Origin: Streptomyces achromogenes
Lineage (GTDB): Bacteria > Actinomycetota > Actinomycetes > Streptomycetales > Streptomycetaceae
Assembly (NCBI RefSeq): GCF_030816715.1
Contig: NZ_JAUSYH010000001.1
Location: 4,216,001 to 4,280,000 of the forward strand
Length of the DNA stretch: 64,000 bases
Direction of reading: 5' to 3'
Shown piece by piece: positions 26,130-33,647 of this stretch; positions within the stretch are counted from its first letter, which is position 1; every line of letters starts with the position of its first letter. The translations under genes and the position numbers were made by a program. The notes below the pieces were generated by a model. That model saw only the letters and a list, made by a program, of their open reading frames with translations. It did not search any database and had not been told where the DNA came from.

Positions 26130-26178
26130 CGGTAGGCCCTGTGGGACTCGAACCCACAACCAATGGATTAAAAGTCCA
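26130..26178. repeat. attL: 49-bp repeat of the tRNA-Lys 3' half
   Basis: The 49 bases starting CGGTAGGCCCTGTGGGACTC are identical to 46926-46974. They cover the tRNA from the 3' end through the anticodon (TTAAAAGTCCA) but not the 5' half, so this copy is not a functional tRNA. Confidence 0.93.
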
Positions 26179-26292
26179 GATGAGTTCATGTCGGACGGTG
26201 ACGCATGATACGAATGCGTCCCGTCTGTGCAGGTCAGGGGCCGATTCTCGCGTTACGCATGCCGCAGCCTGACGATCCATCCAAAGGCGTCC

Positions 26293-26321
26293 GGGCTCAC
26301 GGCGGGCTCACTCGGGCTCAC
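26293..26321 (+). repeat. Integrase arm-type repeats, left end
   Basis: GGGCTCAC occurs at 26293, 26304 and 26314, phased by 10-11 bp, 115 bases inside attL. Two further copies lie 92 bases inside attR. This arrangement suits arm-binding sites of the integrase or excisionase. Confidence 0.6.
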
Positions 26322-26333
26322 GGCGGCCGGTGG

Positions 26334-26624
26334 CTACGTAAGGTCGGTCCGCTTGCCTTGCCCCGGACGCTCGAAGTCGATGATGGTCTTCGGCTTCCAT
26401 ACCGGCGATCGGCCGAACACCGCATCGGGCTCGGGCATCTCTCCGCGCCGGCGGGATCGGTACGTGCGGATGGTCTGCGACGTGACGCCCCAATACTCGG
26501 CGACGTCGCTGATGCTCCAGTAGTCCGCGTTCGGGTCGGCCATGCCCTGCCTCATCGTCTTCGTGGTGTGGACAAAGTCCCACCAGGTTGCCACGTCGAC
26601 GCTCCGCAACTTCGCTTCATTCAT
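26334..26624 (-). CDS. Small HTH protein (excisionase/AlpA-like)
   Basis: 96 residues from ATG 26624. DYWSISDVAEYWGVTSQTIR followed by TYRSRRRGEMPEPDAVFG is a MerR/excisionase-type winged HTH ending in the usual basic wing (PVWKPKTIIDFERPGQ). It is the only gene in the left end facing attL. It may be a recombination directionality factor or a repressor of the divergent operon. The upstream region has the dyad TTGACAAAG/CCTTGTCAA. A second excisionase candidate lies beside the integrase, so the division of labour is unclear. Confidence 0.65.
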   Translation of the reverse strand: MNEAKLRSVDVATWWDFVHTTKTMRQGMADPNADYWSISDVAEYWGVTSQTIRTYRSRRRGEMPEPDAVFGRSPVWKPKTIIDFERPGQGKRTDLT

Positions 26625-26629
26625 GTTGA

Positions 26630-26660
26630 CAAGGTTCCTGGAAGCGAGTAACTTTGTCAA
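26630..26660 (-). promoter_or_regulatory. Dyad in the left-end divergent promoter region
   Basis: On the minus strand TTGACAAAG and CCTTGTCAA form an imperfect inverted repeat (8 of 9 pairs) directly upstream of the ATG at 26624. TTGACA may itself be a -35 hexamer. A further GACAAGG half-site lies on the plus strand near 26669. Confidence 0.45.
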
Positions 26661-26772
26661 TGTCAGAGCGACAAGGTGAGTCCTCTCACCAGCACTGACG
26701 CAAGCGGCCCCCGCCGGTGTTAGCGCACCGAACGAGGGCCTACGGAACCACCCGACTCAACCGGGAGAACCG

Positions 26773-27246
26773 ATGCTTCAGCTTCTCATGTCCCCTCGTA
26801 CCGCCCGCACCGTGCGTGGCCTGATCGGCACCCTCGCCGACGCGGTCCGCAGCGTCACCAACCCCGCCGCCCTCGTCGAGCGCCAGGCCGAGCCCGCGCC
26901 CGTCGAGCCCGCCGGCCTCTACACCACCGACGACATGCCCCCGCTCGAAAGCATCGAGGCCGCCGCCCTCGGCTACGACCTTGCCGCCGACTCCGCCCGC
27001 TCCGCCGACCGCGCCAAGCGCAAGCACCGCAAGCTCCTCGACCGCCTCCCCGCCGGCACCTACGGCAGCTGGCTCGTGCGCCGCGTCTCCTCCTCCCGGC
27101 AGACCGTCGACCTCGACGCCGTCCGCGTCATCTTCAAGACCCACGGCCTCGGCGACGTCCCGATGCGGGACACCGCCCCGTCCCTGCGCGTCGAGCGCAT
27201 CGACACCCCGGCCGCCGTCGAGACCCTGACGGAGGTGACGGTCTGA
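26773..27246 (+). CDS. Hypothetical element protein
   Basis: 157 residues, ATG with GGGAG nine bases upstream. Mostly helical and charged; a Lys/Arg stretch (RSADRAKRKHRKLLDRL) around residue 80 precedes the text GTYGSWLVRRVSSSRQTVDL. No known domain recognised. It is the first gene of a plus-strand operon in which successive genes overlap by 1-4 bases, leading to the transfer genes, so a role in transfer or its control is likely. Confidence 0.7.
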   Translation: MLQLLMSPRTARTVRGLIGTLADAVRSVTNPAALVERQAEPAPVEPAGLYTTDDMPPLESIEAAALGYDLAADSARSADRAKRKHRKLLDRLPAGTYGSWLVRRVSSSRQTVDLDAVRVIFKTHGLGDVPMRDTAPSLRVERIDTPAAVETLTEVTV

Positions 27247-27743
27247 TGTCGCTGATCATCGGCCTCGCCGCCCTCACCCTCCACTGCCTCCCCCACCTCC
27301 CGACCACACCCAAGGCCACCGACACCCCCCGCCCGGCCGCCATCACCGCACCCCGCAACACCATCAACGACGACGAGGAGACCATCACCGCCCTCGCCGC
27401 CGCCGTGTTCATCGCACGCGCCGCCTACCGCGAAGCCCTCGCCATGCCCGACCCGGCGGCCACACTCGCCGTCATCGCCGACAACCTCCCCGAGGTCATG
27501 CCCGAGATCTTCGCGGGACTGGACACGAAACCCGACGTGGCCGCGGTCATCCTGCCCGCCGTCGCCGAACGGGTGCAGGCGTTCACCGTCGTGGAGCGCG
27601 CCCGCACCACGTGGGACCCGGACTACGGATACGTGTTGGACGTCCTGGCCGACGGTCTGAAGAAGGGCTCCGACCCGGCCACCGTTCAGGCCGACGTCCA
27701 CCGCATCGCCGGTCATCTCGCCGATATGGCGGCCAGCCGGTGA
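27246..27743 (+). CDS. Hypothetical element protein
   Basis: 165 residues, overlapping the previous stop by one base. A short hydrophobic N-terminus (SLIIGLAALTLHCLPHL) may be a signal or membrane anchor. The body is Ala/Asp-rich and helical with two similar helices around VIADNLPEVMPEIFAG and ILPAVAERVQAFTVVERA. Function unknown. Confidence 0.7.
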   Translation: MSLIIGLAALTLHCLPHLPTTPKATDTPRPAAITAPRNTINDDEETITALAAAVFIARAAYREALAMPDPAATLAVIADNLPEVMPEIFAGLDTKPDVAAVILPAVAERVQAFTVVERARTTWDPDYGYVLDVLADGLKKGSDPATVQADVHRIAGHLADMAASR

Positions 27744-28012
27744 CCGGTACCCCGGCCGAGCAGGCGCCCACCCTCGTGGTGGGCGCCCTGCCCCCGGCCT
27801 CCTACACGCCGCTGTACGACCCCGACCGCGAGGAAGGACACGAGCCCGGTGACGTCCGCTTCGAACTGAGGGGTGCCCACCGACTCCTCGACGAGGTCGC
27901 CGCCGCCAACATCCACGACCACACCGAGATGCTGGTGACGGCCGTCCGCCTCGACTACCGGCTTCGTAGCCTCGTCGCCGCCCTGCACGCCGAGCGGGGT
28001 GAGCAGCCGTGA
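27740..28012 (+). CDS. Hypothetical element protein
   Basis: 90 residues from GTG 27740 in a GTGA overlap with the preceding stop, which fixes the start. FELRGAHRLLDEVAAANIHD suggests two amphipathic helices. No domain recognised. Confidence 0.65.
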   Translation: MTGTPAEQAPTLVVGALPPASYTPLYDPDREEGHEPGDVRFELRGAHRLLDEVAAANIHDHTEMLVTAVRLDYRLRSLVAALHAERGEQP

Positions 28013-28389
28013 CCGAGCCCCGCCTGATCACCCTGGCCACCAGCGACCACGGGAACGTCGTCCTCCCTGAGCCGTCCTGGTGTGCCGGCCACGTCCACCA
28101 CGACCCCGAGAGCTTGCGCGTCGACCTCGTCCACGCCGGCCCCACCGTCGACTGCACCCACCTCGGCGCGAACCTGTTCTCCGCCGAACTCGTGCAGTCC
28201 CCCTACGCCGAGTCCAGCAGCCCGCTCCTCGGCGGCCGCACCCCCGGCGTGTCCGTGTGGCCGCTCTCCCGGACCCTCGACCCCGTCCAGATGTACAGCC
28301 TCGCCGCCGACCTCGACCGGTACGCCGACCAGCTGCGCAGCCTCGCCGACCAGCTCGCCACCGTCCTCGACGGGGGTGAGAACCGGTGA
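28009..28389 (+). CDS. DUF6907-like element protein
   Basis: 126 residues, GTGA overlap at the start. The text PSWCAGHVHHDPESLRVDLV, CTHLGANLFSAELVQSPY and VSVWPLSRTLDPVQMYSLAA with a final helix DLDRYADQLRSLADQL resembles a family common in Streptomyces mobile elements (I believe DUF6907). The Cys/His cluster near residue 25 could bind metal. Function unknown. Confidence 0.7.
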   Translation: MTEPRLITLATSDHGNVVLPEPSWCAGHVHHDPESLRVDLVHAGPTVDCTHLGANLFSAELVQSPYAESSSPLLGGRTPGVSVWPLSRTLDPVQMYSLAADLDRYADQLRSLADQLATVLDGGENR

Positions 28390-28463
28390 CGGACGCCGAG
28401 CGCGCCGAGCTGTCCCGCCGCGTCAAGGAAGCCAACAAACGTTCCGAGGAGCGGCCGCGGTGA
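28386..28463 (+). CDS. 25-residue microprotein in the overlap chain
   Basis: GTG 28386 overlaps the previous stop as GTGA, and its own stop overlaps the next GTG as GTGA. The product is MTDAERAELSRRVKEANKRS plus five residues, a single charged helix. The perfect fit into the chain of overlaps is the evidence that it is translated. Confidence 0.55.
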   Translation: MTDAERAELSRRVKEANKRSEERPR

Positions 28464-28657
28464 ACAGCACCCGCCCGGTCCGCCGGCCGACCGAGACGGC
28501 CGCCATCCGCGCGGCCACCCGGTCGCCCCGGCGGCTCCCGCCCGTAACCAGCCTGCTGGCCGCGCTGCTCGTCGCGAACGAGCGCCGTGACCGTGAAGGC
28601 GTCCAACTGTGCGCGCACCTCGTCGTGCGCGCCTCCGAGCCCGAGGTGGGCGAATGA
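28460..28657 (+). CDS. 65-residue hypothetical protein
   Basis: GTG 28460 overlaps the previous stop. The basic N-terminus (RPVRRPTETAAIRAATRS) precedes a hydrophobic helix (VTSLLAALLVANERRDREG). The stop overlaps the next ATG as ATGA. Unknown function. Confidence 0.6.
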   Translation: MNSTRPVRRPTETAAIRAATRSPRRLPPVTSLLAALLVANERRDREGVQLCAHLVVRASEPEVGE

Positions 28658-29406
28658 AGAACGACCTGCTGAAGTGGGGGGCGTTGGCAGCCGCGCTCGT
28701 CGCGACGGCGTCCGCCGAATACGAGCTGGCCCGCGCGGTCGGCTTCAACGAGTGGGTGGCCGCCGCGGTGCCGGCCGCGCTGGACCTGTACACGGTGCGG
28801 GCGTTGCGAGCCCACCGGGAGGTGCTGGCCGCGGTCGCCGCGATGATCGGCGTCAACGCCGCCTCCCACCTCGTCACGACCGGGCTTCTGCCCGTGAACG
28901 TGTGGCTGGTCGTAGCGGTCGCCGCGATCGCCCCGCTGGTGCTGTGGCGCGTCCACTCCCTCGGTGCTGGTCACGACGAGCCCGTGACACCAATTGGTGT
29001 CACTGCTGTGGAGGTGGCCGCTCCGGTGACCGTGGAGCGTGTCGCCGACGACCAGCCGCGCGCCCTCCCCGCACCCCCGAAGGTGGTCATCCCCGACACC
29101 ATCCGCCTGGCATGGAAGGACCCCGACGGCCCCACCGCCGAACCCTTCGACCTCGACCACAAGATGCCCCGACAGGTGACCAGCGCGGTACCCGCCGAGA
29201 CCCCCCGCCAGGTGGTCACCGAGGTCGTCACCCTCACCCCGTCTGAGCTGCGCCGTAGGGCGTCGAAGCTGAATCGCGAGTTGGTCACCTCAACGAACCG
29301 GCAGGTGACCATCGAGCGACTCCGCGAAGAGTTCAGCCTGACCCGACGTGAGGCCGCCGAGCTGCGCCGCCAGGTGGTCACCCAGAGCGGAGGCGACCGG
29401 TCATGA
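28654..29406 (+). CDS. Spd-like membrane protein (plasmid/AICE spread)
   Basis: 250 residues from ATG 28654. Residues 5-100 contain three to four membrane helices (LLKWGALAAALVATASAEYE, VAAAVPAALDLYTVRALRAH, VAAMIGVNAASHLVTTGLLP, VWLVVAVAAIAPLVLW), similar to DUF2637/SpdB proteins. The cytoplasmic C-terminus ends with LTPSELRRRASKLNRELVTS and a coiled helix that may bind DNA. Spd proteins spread incoming DNA through hyphal septa in Streptomyces. The position before traB in the same operon fits. Confidence 0.7.
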   Translation: MKNDLLKWGALAAALVATASAEYELARAVGFNEWVAAAVPAALDLYTVRALRAHREVLAAVAAMIGVNAASHLVTTGLLPVNVWLVVAVAAIAPLVLWRVHSLGAGHDEPVTPIGVTAVEVAAPVTVERVADDQPRALPAPPKVVIPDTIRLAWKDPDGPTAEPFDLDHKMPRQVTSAVPAETPRQVVTEVVTLTPSELRRRASKLNRELVTSTNRQVTIERLREEFSLTRREAAELRRQVVTQSGGDRS

Positions 29407-29573
29407 AGCCGATCCTCCTCGGTGCCGTCCTCGCCCTGCTGTGGCTCGTCCTCGGACTGCCGCACACCACGCCGGTCACGGTGCCCGGCCCGCTCCTGCA
29501 GCCGGTCGTCGTCGCGTTCGCCCTCGGTGTCGTCGCCCGTCCGTACCTGGTCGGTGGCAGGTGGCTGCGGTGA
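29403..29573 (+). CDS. 56-residue double-spanning membrane microprotein
   Basis: ATG 29403 overlaps the previous stop (ATGA) and its stop overlaps the next GTG (GTGA). The product starts MKPILLGAVLALLWLVLGLP and has a second hydrophobic run PVVVAFALGVVARPY. It is likely a small Spd-type membrane protein. Confidence 0.6.
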   Translation: MKPILLGAVLALLWLVLGLPHTTPVTVPGPLLQPVVVAFALGVVARPYLVGGRWLR

Positions 29574-29902
29574 CCGAGCCGACCCCCCTTGCCAAGGCTG
29601 AGGCCGCCGTGCGGGAAGCCCACACGGACACCGTCGCCGTGCAACTCGCCCTGGCCGCGGTCGAGCTCGCCAAAGCCGCCACCGCACAACAGCAGACCGC
29701 ACAGCCGCACACCTGCCAACAGCACCAGCAGCACAAGCCCGGCCGGTCCGCCGGCGAGTGGGTCGGCATTGCCTGCGCGGTGTGCGTCGGCGGTGTCGGG
29801 ATCGCGTTCGCGTCGCTTGCGCTGGCCATCCTCGGCGGCGTCGCCGCGATCGTCGTCCTGGTCCTTCGGGACCTGTGGCGCGACATGCAGAAGGGCCGCT
29901 GA
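29570..29902 (+). CDS. Small membrane protein, Spd-like
   Basis: 110 residues from GTG 29570 (GTGA overlap). A helical N-terminus with a Gln/His-rich stretch (QPHTCQQHQQHKPGR) precedes one long hydrophobic hairpin (GIACAVCVGGVGIAFASLAL, ILGGVAAIVVLVL) and a short basic tail. Probably part of the spread complex. Confidence 0.65.
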   Translation: MTEPTPLAKAEAAVREAHTDTVAVQLALAAVELAKAATAQQQTAQPHTCQQHQQHKPGRSAGEWVGIACAVCVGGVGIAFASLALAILGGVAAIVVLVLRDLWRDMQKGR

Positions 29903-29985
29903 CTGTCGGCCCTCCGTCCCGCGCGGCTCACCCGTGCGGGAGCGGAGGACCGGACAGCCCGGCCCGTAACGAAAGAGGAACCCCG

Positions 29986-30171
29986 ATGAGCGACCGCATG
30001 AAGAAGCAGGCCGAGAAGGCGCGCGAGGCGGCGAAGACCGTTCGTGACCGCGGCAACGAGGAGAAGGCGCAGCGGATGGAGGCCTACGCGGACCGTCTGG
30101 ACTCCGGGAAGGTCGTCGACCGCACCGACGAGGTCAGCAGCCTCCTCGGCCGCATCCTCCGCAGCCACTGA
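29986..30171 (+). CDS. 61-residue charged helical protein
   Basis: ATG 29986 is preceded by AAAGAGG. The sequence MSDRMKKQAEKAREAAKTVR and RGNEEKAQRMEAYADRLDSG is a long charged amphipathic helix, a possible coiled coil. It follows a GC-rich hairpin at 29904-29955 and so starts a new translation unit. Unknown function. Confidence 0.6.
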   Translation: MSDRMKKQAEKAREAAKTVRDRGNEEKAQRMEAYADRLDSGKVVDRTDEVSSLLGRILRSH

Positions 30172-30186
30172 ACAGGAGGAAACCCC

Positions 30187-30363
30187 ATGGCCAACGGACC
30201 CGCGTTCGCTGACTTCACGCTCGGCGAGAAGGCCCGCATCGCCGCCCTGACGGCCCGTATGGCGAAGCGCGGCCTCGCCGGTGACGCCGTCGACCTCTCC
30301 GACCTGAAGCGCAGGGTCGAGCGCATCGAGCAGCAGGCGCTGCGCCGCAAGAACAAGAGCTAG
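30187..30363 (+). CDS. 58-residue DUF6257-like protein
   Basis: ATG 30187 has AGGAGGA seven bases upstream. The text DFTLGEKARIAALTARMAKR and SDLKRRVERIEQQALRRKNK matches a small family often found just upstream of traB in Streptomyces elements (I believe DUF6257). All-helical, basic C-terminus. A strong hairpin separates it from traB. Confidence 0.65.
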   Translation: MANGPAFADFTLGEKARIAALTARMAKRGLAGDAVDLSDLKRRVERIEQQALRRKNKS

Positions 30364-30369
30364 TAACGC

Positions 30370-30412
30370 CCCGGGGCGGCCGTCACCGGCCAGGCAGACC
30401 GGCCGCCCCGGG
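30370..30412 (+). terminator. Strong hairpin between the spread genes and traB
   Basis: CCCGGGGCGGCCG (30370-30382) and CGGCCGCCCCGGG (30400-30412) form a perfect 13-bp stem. It may end the upstream transcript or attenuate traB, whose ATG follows 35 bases later. Confidence 0.65.
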
Positions 30413-30447
30413 CCTCCACACCCCAACAAGAGGCAGGAAGCCCCAGC

Positions 30448-32529
30448 ATGACCGAGATCGCCGAGCACCCGCCACAGCCCGCGCCGACCACCGCCGAACC
30501 GACCGCCCCGCCGGTCTTCGTCGACAACCCCAAACTGCCCGCACCCGGCGTCACCAGCGAGAAGCGCCGCCCGATCCTCCCCACCTGGCTGAAGGACGGC
30601 AGCGAGTTCACCACCACCGCCAAGCACACCGCCAGCCGCCTCGGCTACGCCACCGCCTACCACGGGGTGCGCCTTCCCTGGTACGGGCTGCAGCTCACGG
30701 CCATGGCCCCCCGCGGCAGCGCCCGCCTGGTCACCTCCACGAACCGGTGGGTGTGGGACCGCGAGGCCGCCCCCCTGCGCGACTACGCCGTCCGCACCGA
30801 CGACGTCGAGGAGTACATGCGCCTGGCCCGGCTGCGCGGCAACCGCGTCCGCCTGCGCGGCCTCGTCACCGTCGTGGCCTGCGTGTTCGGGACGGGCTTC
30901 GCTCTCTGGCTCTACGTCATGGCCCCCGCGTTCCTGTGGGTGTTCGCCGCCGGCGGAGTCCTCACCCTCGGCTACTTCGGCCAGCAGCCCGACGCCCCCG
31001 TCATCGGCCCAGCCGTCATGCGCACCGAGCTGCAGAAGCTCACCGGCACCATCGTGCTGCGCGCCCTCGAAGCCATCGGCAACCCGAAGATCACCGCCGC
31101 CGTGAAGGACTTCGGCAACAAGACGGCGCACGGCATGGGCTTCACCTCGGAGATCTGCCGCGACGGCCCCGGCTACCGGGCCGAACTCGACCTGCCGTTC
31201 GGCGTCACCCCCGACGACGTCGTCGAGAAGCGCGAGGCCCTCGCCTCAGGCCTGCGCCGCAAGCTCGGCTGCGTCTGGCCGTCCGGCGACCCCGACGGCC
31301 CGGACGGGCACGAGGGCCGCCTCATCCTGTGGGTGGGCGACAAGCCGATGAACGCCACCACCAAGCCGCCCTGGCCGCTGCTGAAGGACGGGCAGGTGGA
31401 CCTGTTCAAGCCGGTTGTTTTTGGTAACGACTACCGCATGGCGAACATGACCGTGACGTTGATGTTCGCGGCCATCGTCATCGGCTCCATCCCCCGCATG
31501 GGGAAAACCTTCCTGCTCCGCCTGCTGCTGCTGATCGCCGCCCTAGACCCGCGGGCCGAGCTCCACGCCTTCGACTTCAAGGGGACCGGCGACCTCGGCG
31601 CGCTCGAGCCGGTCTGCCACCGCTACCGGGCCGGCGACGAGGACGAGGACATCCTGTACGTGCTGCACGCCCTACGGGAGATCAAGGCCGAGCTGCGCCG
31701 CCGGGCGAAGGTCATCCGGTCCCTGCCGCGGTCGGTGTGCCCGGAGTCGAAGGTCACCCCTGCCCTGGCCAGCGACAAGAAGTACGGCCTGCACCCGATC
31801 GTCGTGGGCCTGGACGAGTGCCAGGTGCCGTTCGAGGACGAAAAGTACGGGGCCGAGCTTGAGTCGATCTGCACGGACATCACCAAGCGCGGGCCGGCGC
31901 TGGGCATCGTCGGCCTGTTCGCCACGCAGCGGCCCGACGCCAAGAGCCTGCCGCCCGGCATCTCCGCGAACGCCGTCCTGCGCTTCTGCTTGAAGGTCAT
32001 GAACCACCAGGCCAACGACATGGTCCTCGGCACGGGCGCCTACAAGTCCGGCATCAAGGCGACCATGTTCTCCCGCTCCGATCGCGGCATCTGCTGGATG
32101 TCCGGCGAGGGCGACGACCCGCGCATCGTGTCCTCCGCGTTCGTCGACGCCCCCGGTGCCGAACGGATCGTGGCCCGGGCGCGGAAGATGCGCGAGGAGT
32201 ACGGCAACGTCACCGGCCACGCCCTCGGCGAGGGCCCCGCGGAGACCGCCGGCCTCGACGTCCTGGCCGACGTCCTCAAGTCGATGGGCGCCGACGAGAA
32301 AGCCGTGTGGTGCGAGCGCCTGGCCGTCCGGTTGGGCGAGCTGCGGCCGGACGTCTACGGCGAGTGGAAGGGCGAGAACGTCACCGCCGCCCTGAAGCCG
32401 TGGGGCATCAAGACCGGGCAGGTGTGGGGGCAGACCGACGAGGGCGAGGGCAAGAACCGGCGCGGTATCGAGCGTGCCGACGTCGTCGCCGCCATCGCCC
32501 GCAGGGACGCCGACAGGACCGCCGCCTGA
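30448..32529 (+). CDS. traB: TraB/TraSA FtsK-SpoIIIE-like DNA translocase for conjugation
   Basis: 693 residues from ATG 30448. Two membrane helices lie near 135-175 (LVTVVACVFGTGFALWLYVM, FLWVFAAGGVLTLGYF). The motor domain has Walker A GSIPRMGKTF at about 346-355 and Walker B PIVVGLDECQV near 450, plus FDFKGTGDL and LFATQRPDAKSLP typical of FtsK proteins. The C-terminus after about 610 is a winged-helix-like DNA-binding region (WGQTDEGEGKNRRGI). A single such hexameric motor moves double-stranded DNA between Streptomyces hyphae, starting at a cis locus (clt) often located just 3' of traB. A CTAG repeat cluster lies exactly there. Confidence 0.9.
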   Translation: MTEIAEHPPQPAPTTAEPTAPPVFVDNPKLPAPGVTSEKRRPILPTWLKDGSEFTTTAKHTASRLGYATAYHGVRLPWYGLQLTAMAPRGSARLVTSTNRWVWDREAAPLRDYAVRTDDVEEYMRLARLRGNRVRLRGLVTVVACVFGTGFALWLYVMAPAFLWVFAAGGVLTLGYFGQQPDAPVIGPAVMRTELQKLTGTIVLRALEAIGNPKITAAVKDFGNKTAHGMGFTSEICRDGPGYRAELDLPFGVTPDDVVEKREALASGLRRKLGCVWPSGDPDGPDGHEGRLILWVGDKPMNATTKPPWPLLKDGQVDLFKPVVFGNDYRMANMTVTLMFAAIVIGSIPRMGKTFLLRLLLLIAALDPRAELHAFDFKGTGDLGALEPVCHRYRAGDEDEDILYVLHALREIKAELRRRAKVIRSLPRSVCPESKVTPALASDKKYGLHPIVVGLDECQVPFEDEKYGAELESICTDITKRGPALGIVGLFATQRPDAKSLPPGISANAVLRFCLKVMNHQANDMVLGTGAYKSGIKATMFSRSDRGICWMSGEGDDPRIVSSAFVDAPGAERIVARARKMREEYGNVTGHALGEGPAETAGLDVLADVLKSMGADEKAVWCERLAVRLGELRPDVYGEWKGENVTAALKPWGIKTGQVWGQTDEGEGKNRRGIERADVVAAIARRDADRTAA

Positions 32530-32542
32530 CCCGTACACCGCC

Positions 32543-32694
32543 GCTAGACCTAGCAGGCCGCCCCGCTAGGTCTAGCAGCCCCGCTAGCACCCGAATACGC
32601 CCCTGACCTGCTGGCTAGCGTCTAGCAGCAGGGACCCTCGCACCCCCGGAATCCGCCCTCCAGAAGGGATCGACACCCCATGCTGATCGCTAGC
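32543..32694. repeat. CTAG-rich repeat cluster, candidate clt
   Basis: Eight CTAG tetramers occur within 150 bases, arranged as GCTAGACCTAGCAGG, GCTAGGTCTAGCAG, GCTAGCAC, GGCTAGCGTCTAGCAG and CGCTAGCGCC. Most are paired as GCTAG-N2-3-CTAGCA. CTAG is rare in high-GC Streptomyces DNA. Location directly after traB and overlapping the next gene's start matches the known placement of TraB recognition repeats in Streptomyces plasmids. Confidence 0.6.
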
Positions 32695-32904
32695 GCCGTG
32701 CTCGTCGCGGCCCTCGGCTACTACGCCGTGCTGTGCGCGGTGAAGCCGTTCGCATCCTGCCGTCGCTGCCACGGGACGGGCGGGATCCTGCGGTTCGGGA
32801 AGCCCCGCGTCTGCCCCCGCTGCCGTGGGAAACGGCTGCGGCTCCGTGTCGGCCGGCGCGCACACAACTCGTGGCGGCGCACCCACGAAGCCGGTACACG
32901 CTGA
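32680..32904 (+). CDS. Small membrane-anchored zinc-ribbon protein
   Basis: 74 residues from ATG 32680 with AAGGGAT upstream. One N-terminal membrane helix (LIASAVLVAALGYYAVLCAV) is followed by CRRCHGTG and CPRCRGKR, two CxxC knuckles like those of DnaJ, then a basic tail. Likely a nucleic-acid-binding accessory of transfer. Confidence 0.65.
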   Translation: MLIASAVLVAALGYYAVLCAVKPFASCRRCHGTGGILRFGKPRVCPRCRGKRLRLRVGRRAHNSWRRTHEAGTR

Positions 32905-32912
32905 CACAGCCG

Positions 32913-32954
32913 AAGGCCCCCACCGCGTCCCGTGACGGACGTCGTGGGGGCCTT
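32913..32954. terminator. Bidirectional terminator between converging arms
   Basis: AAGGCCCCCAC and GTGGGGGCCTT form a perfect 11-bp stem between the plus-strand transfer operon and a short minus-strand operon. Confidence 0.75.
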
Positions 32955-32977
32955 CCCGTATGTCTGGGGTCAGACGG

Positions 32978-33286
32978 TCACCGGCAGTCCACGGCGAGCT
33001 TGTGCAGCGCCCGACTGTCCGGGCAATACTCCCCATGCGAGCAACGCGGACACGTCCCCACGTGCAGCCCGTACACGCGCGCCGCCTTCCGGCCCACACA
33101 CGGCCCACACCCCTGCGGCGTCCACCTCGTGAGCGCCCCGCCGATAGGGCTGATACGCGGGCCGAGCCCCACCGTCGGAGGCCGGCCGCACCACACGCAG
33201 CGGGTACCGTCCACCCGCTCCGGTGGAAGGTCGCAGGCTTTCGGCATCGGCAGCATCTCGACCGCGTTGACGAAGCCGGGGTTCAC
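32978..33286 (-). CDS. Cys-rich zinc-binding hypothetical protein
   Basis: 102 residues from GTG 33286, in a GTGA overlap with the preceding gene. Cysteine pairs (CVWCGRPP, CGPCVGRK, CPRCSHGEYC) indicate at least two zinc ribbons. Second gene of a two-gene minus-strand operon. Function unknown. Confidence 0.65.
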   Translation of the reverse strand: MNPGFVNAVEMLPMPKACDLPPERVDGTRCVWCGRPPTVGLGPRISPIGGALTRWTPQGCGPCVGRKAARVYGLHVGTCPRCSHGEYCPDSRALHKLAVDCR

Positions 33287-33480
33287 GGCTGGTCCGCGAC
33301 CGGGGTGAGACCGTGCACGCTGCGGCACGAACGGCACGCGAACACCCCACCGCCGGGCCCGGACCCCTGCTCGACGATGCGGACCAGCCTGGCCGTGCCG
33401 CTGAACGCGTGGCACCAGGAACACCAGGCGAAGGTGCTGGGGATGGTCTCGGCGGGGGTGCCGCCCGTAGGGTCTTCCAT
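33283..33480 (-). CDS. Small zinc-ribbon hypothetical protein
   Basis: 65 residues from ATG 33480 with GAGGAG upstream. CSWCHAFSG and CRSCRSVHG form one likely four-Cys zinc site. It begins the operon divergent from the GntR regulator, which may control it. Confidence 0.65.
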   Translation of the reverse strand: MEDPTGGTPAETIPSTFAWCSWCHAFSGTARLVRIVEQGSGPGGGVFACRSCRSVHGLTPVADQP

Positions 33481-33581
33481 GTCGATGCTCCTCGAAGCGT
33501 CGTCCACGCCCTCGGACCGGTCGCACGGTCGCGGGGGCTTTCCGCTGGTCGGACGCTACCGCTATAGGCCACTACAGGGCA

Positions 33582-33601
33582 CCCCATACCGCCGTATGGG
33601 G
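33582..33601. promoter_or_regulatory. Perfect palindromic operator upstream of gntR
   Basis: CCCCATAC-CGCC-GTATGGGG has perfect 8-bp arms, lies 46 bases before the GntR start, and is between divergent genes. A TATAGG/TATAGC hexamer is next to it. It is the obvious operator for the GntR protein. Confidence 0.65.
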
Positions 33602-33647
33602 CCACCTACGGATGCCGGGCGCAGGGTGCCGCCATACGTTCCGGACC

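Larger units (their letters stand above)
25952..26178 (+). pseudogene. Relic of an older integrase (C-terminal fragment)
   Basis: The frame reads LLTLTSDTYTSLLPEPDRD, nearly identical to VLTSDTYTSLLPEVDRE around the catalytic Tyr of the intact integrase at 45286. It continues RQVRGGDPSPAPVGPVGLEP and TTNGLKV into the att/tRNA sequence, as integrase tails do. Everything N-terminal to the Tyr box is missing. It implies that another element with a related integrase once occupied this site before the present element inserted. Confidence 0.8.

Noticed and set aside
26130..26178. Second tRNA-Lys gene
   Set aside because: Only the 3' half is present; the 5' acceptor and D arm are missing, so it is the att remnant.
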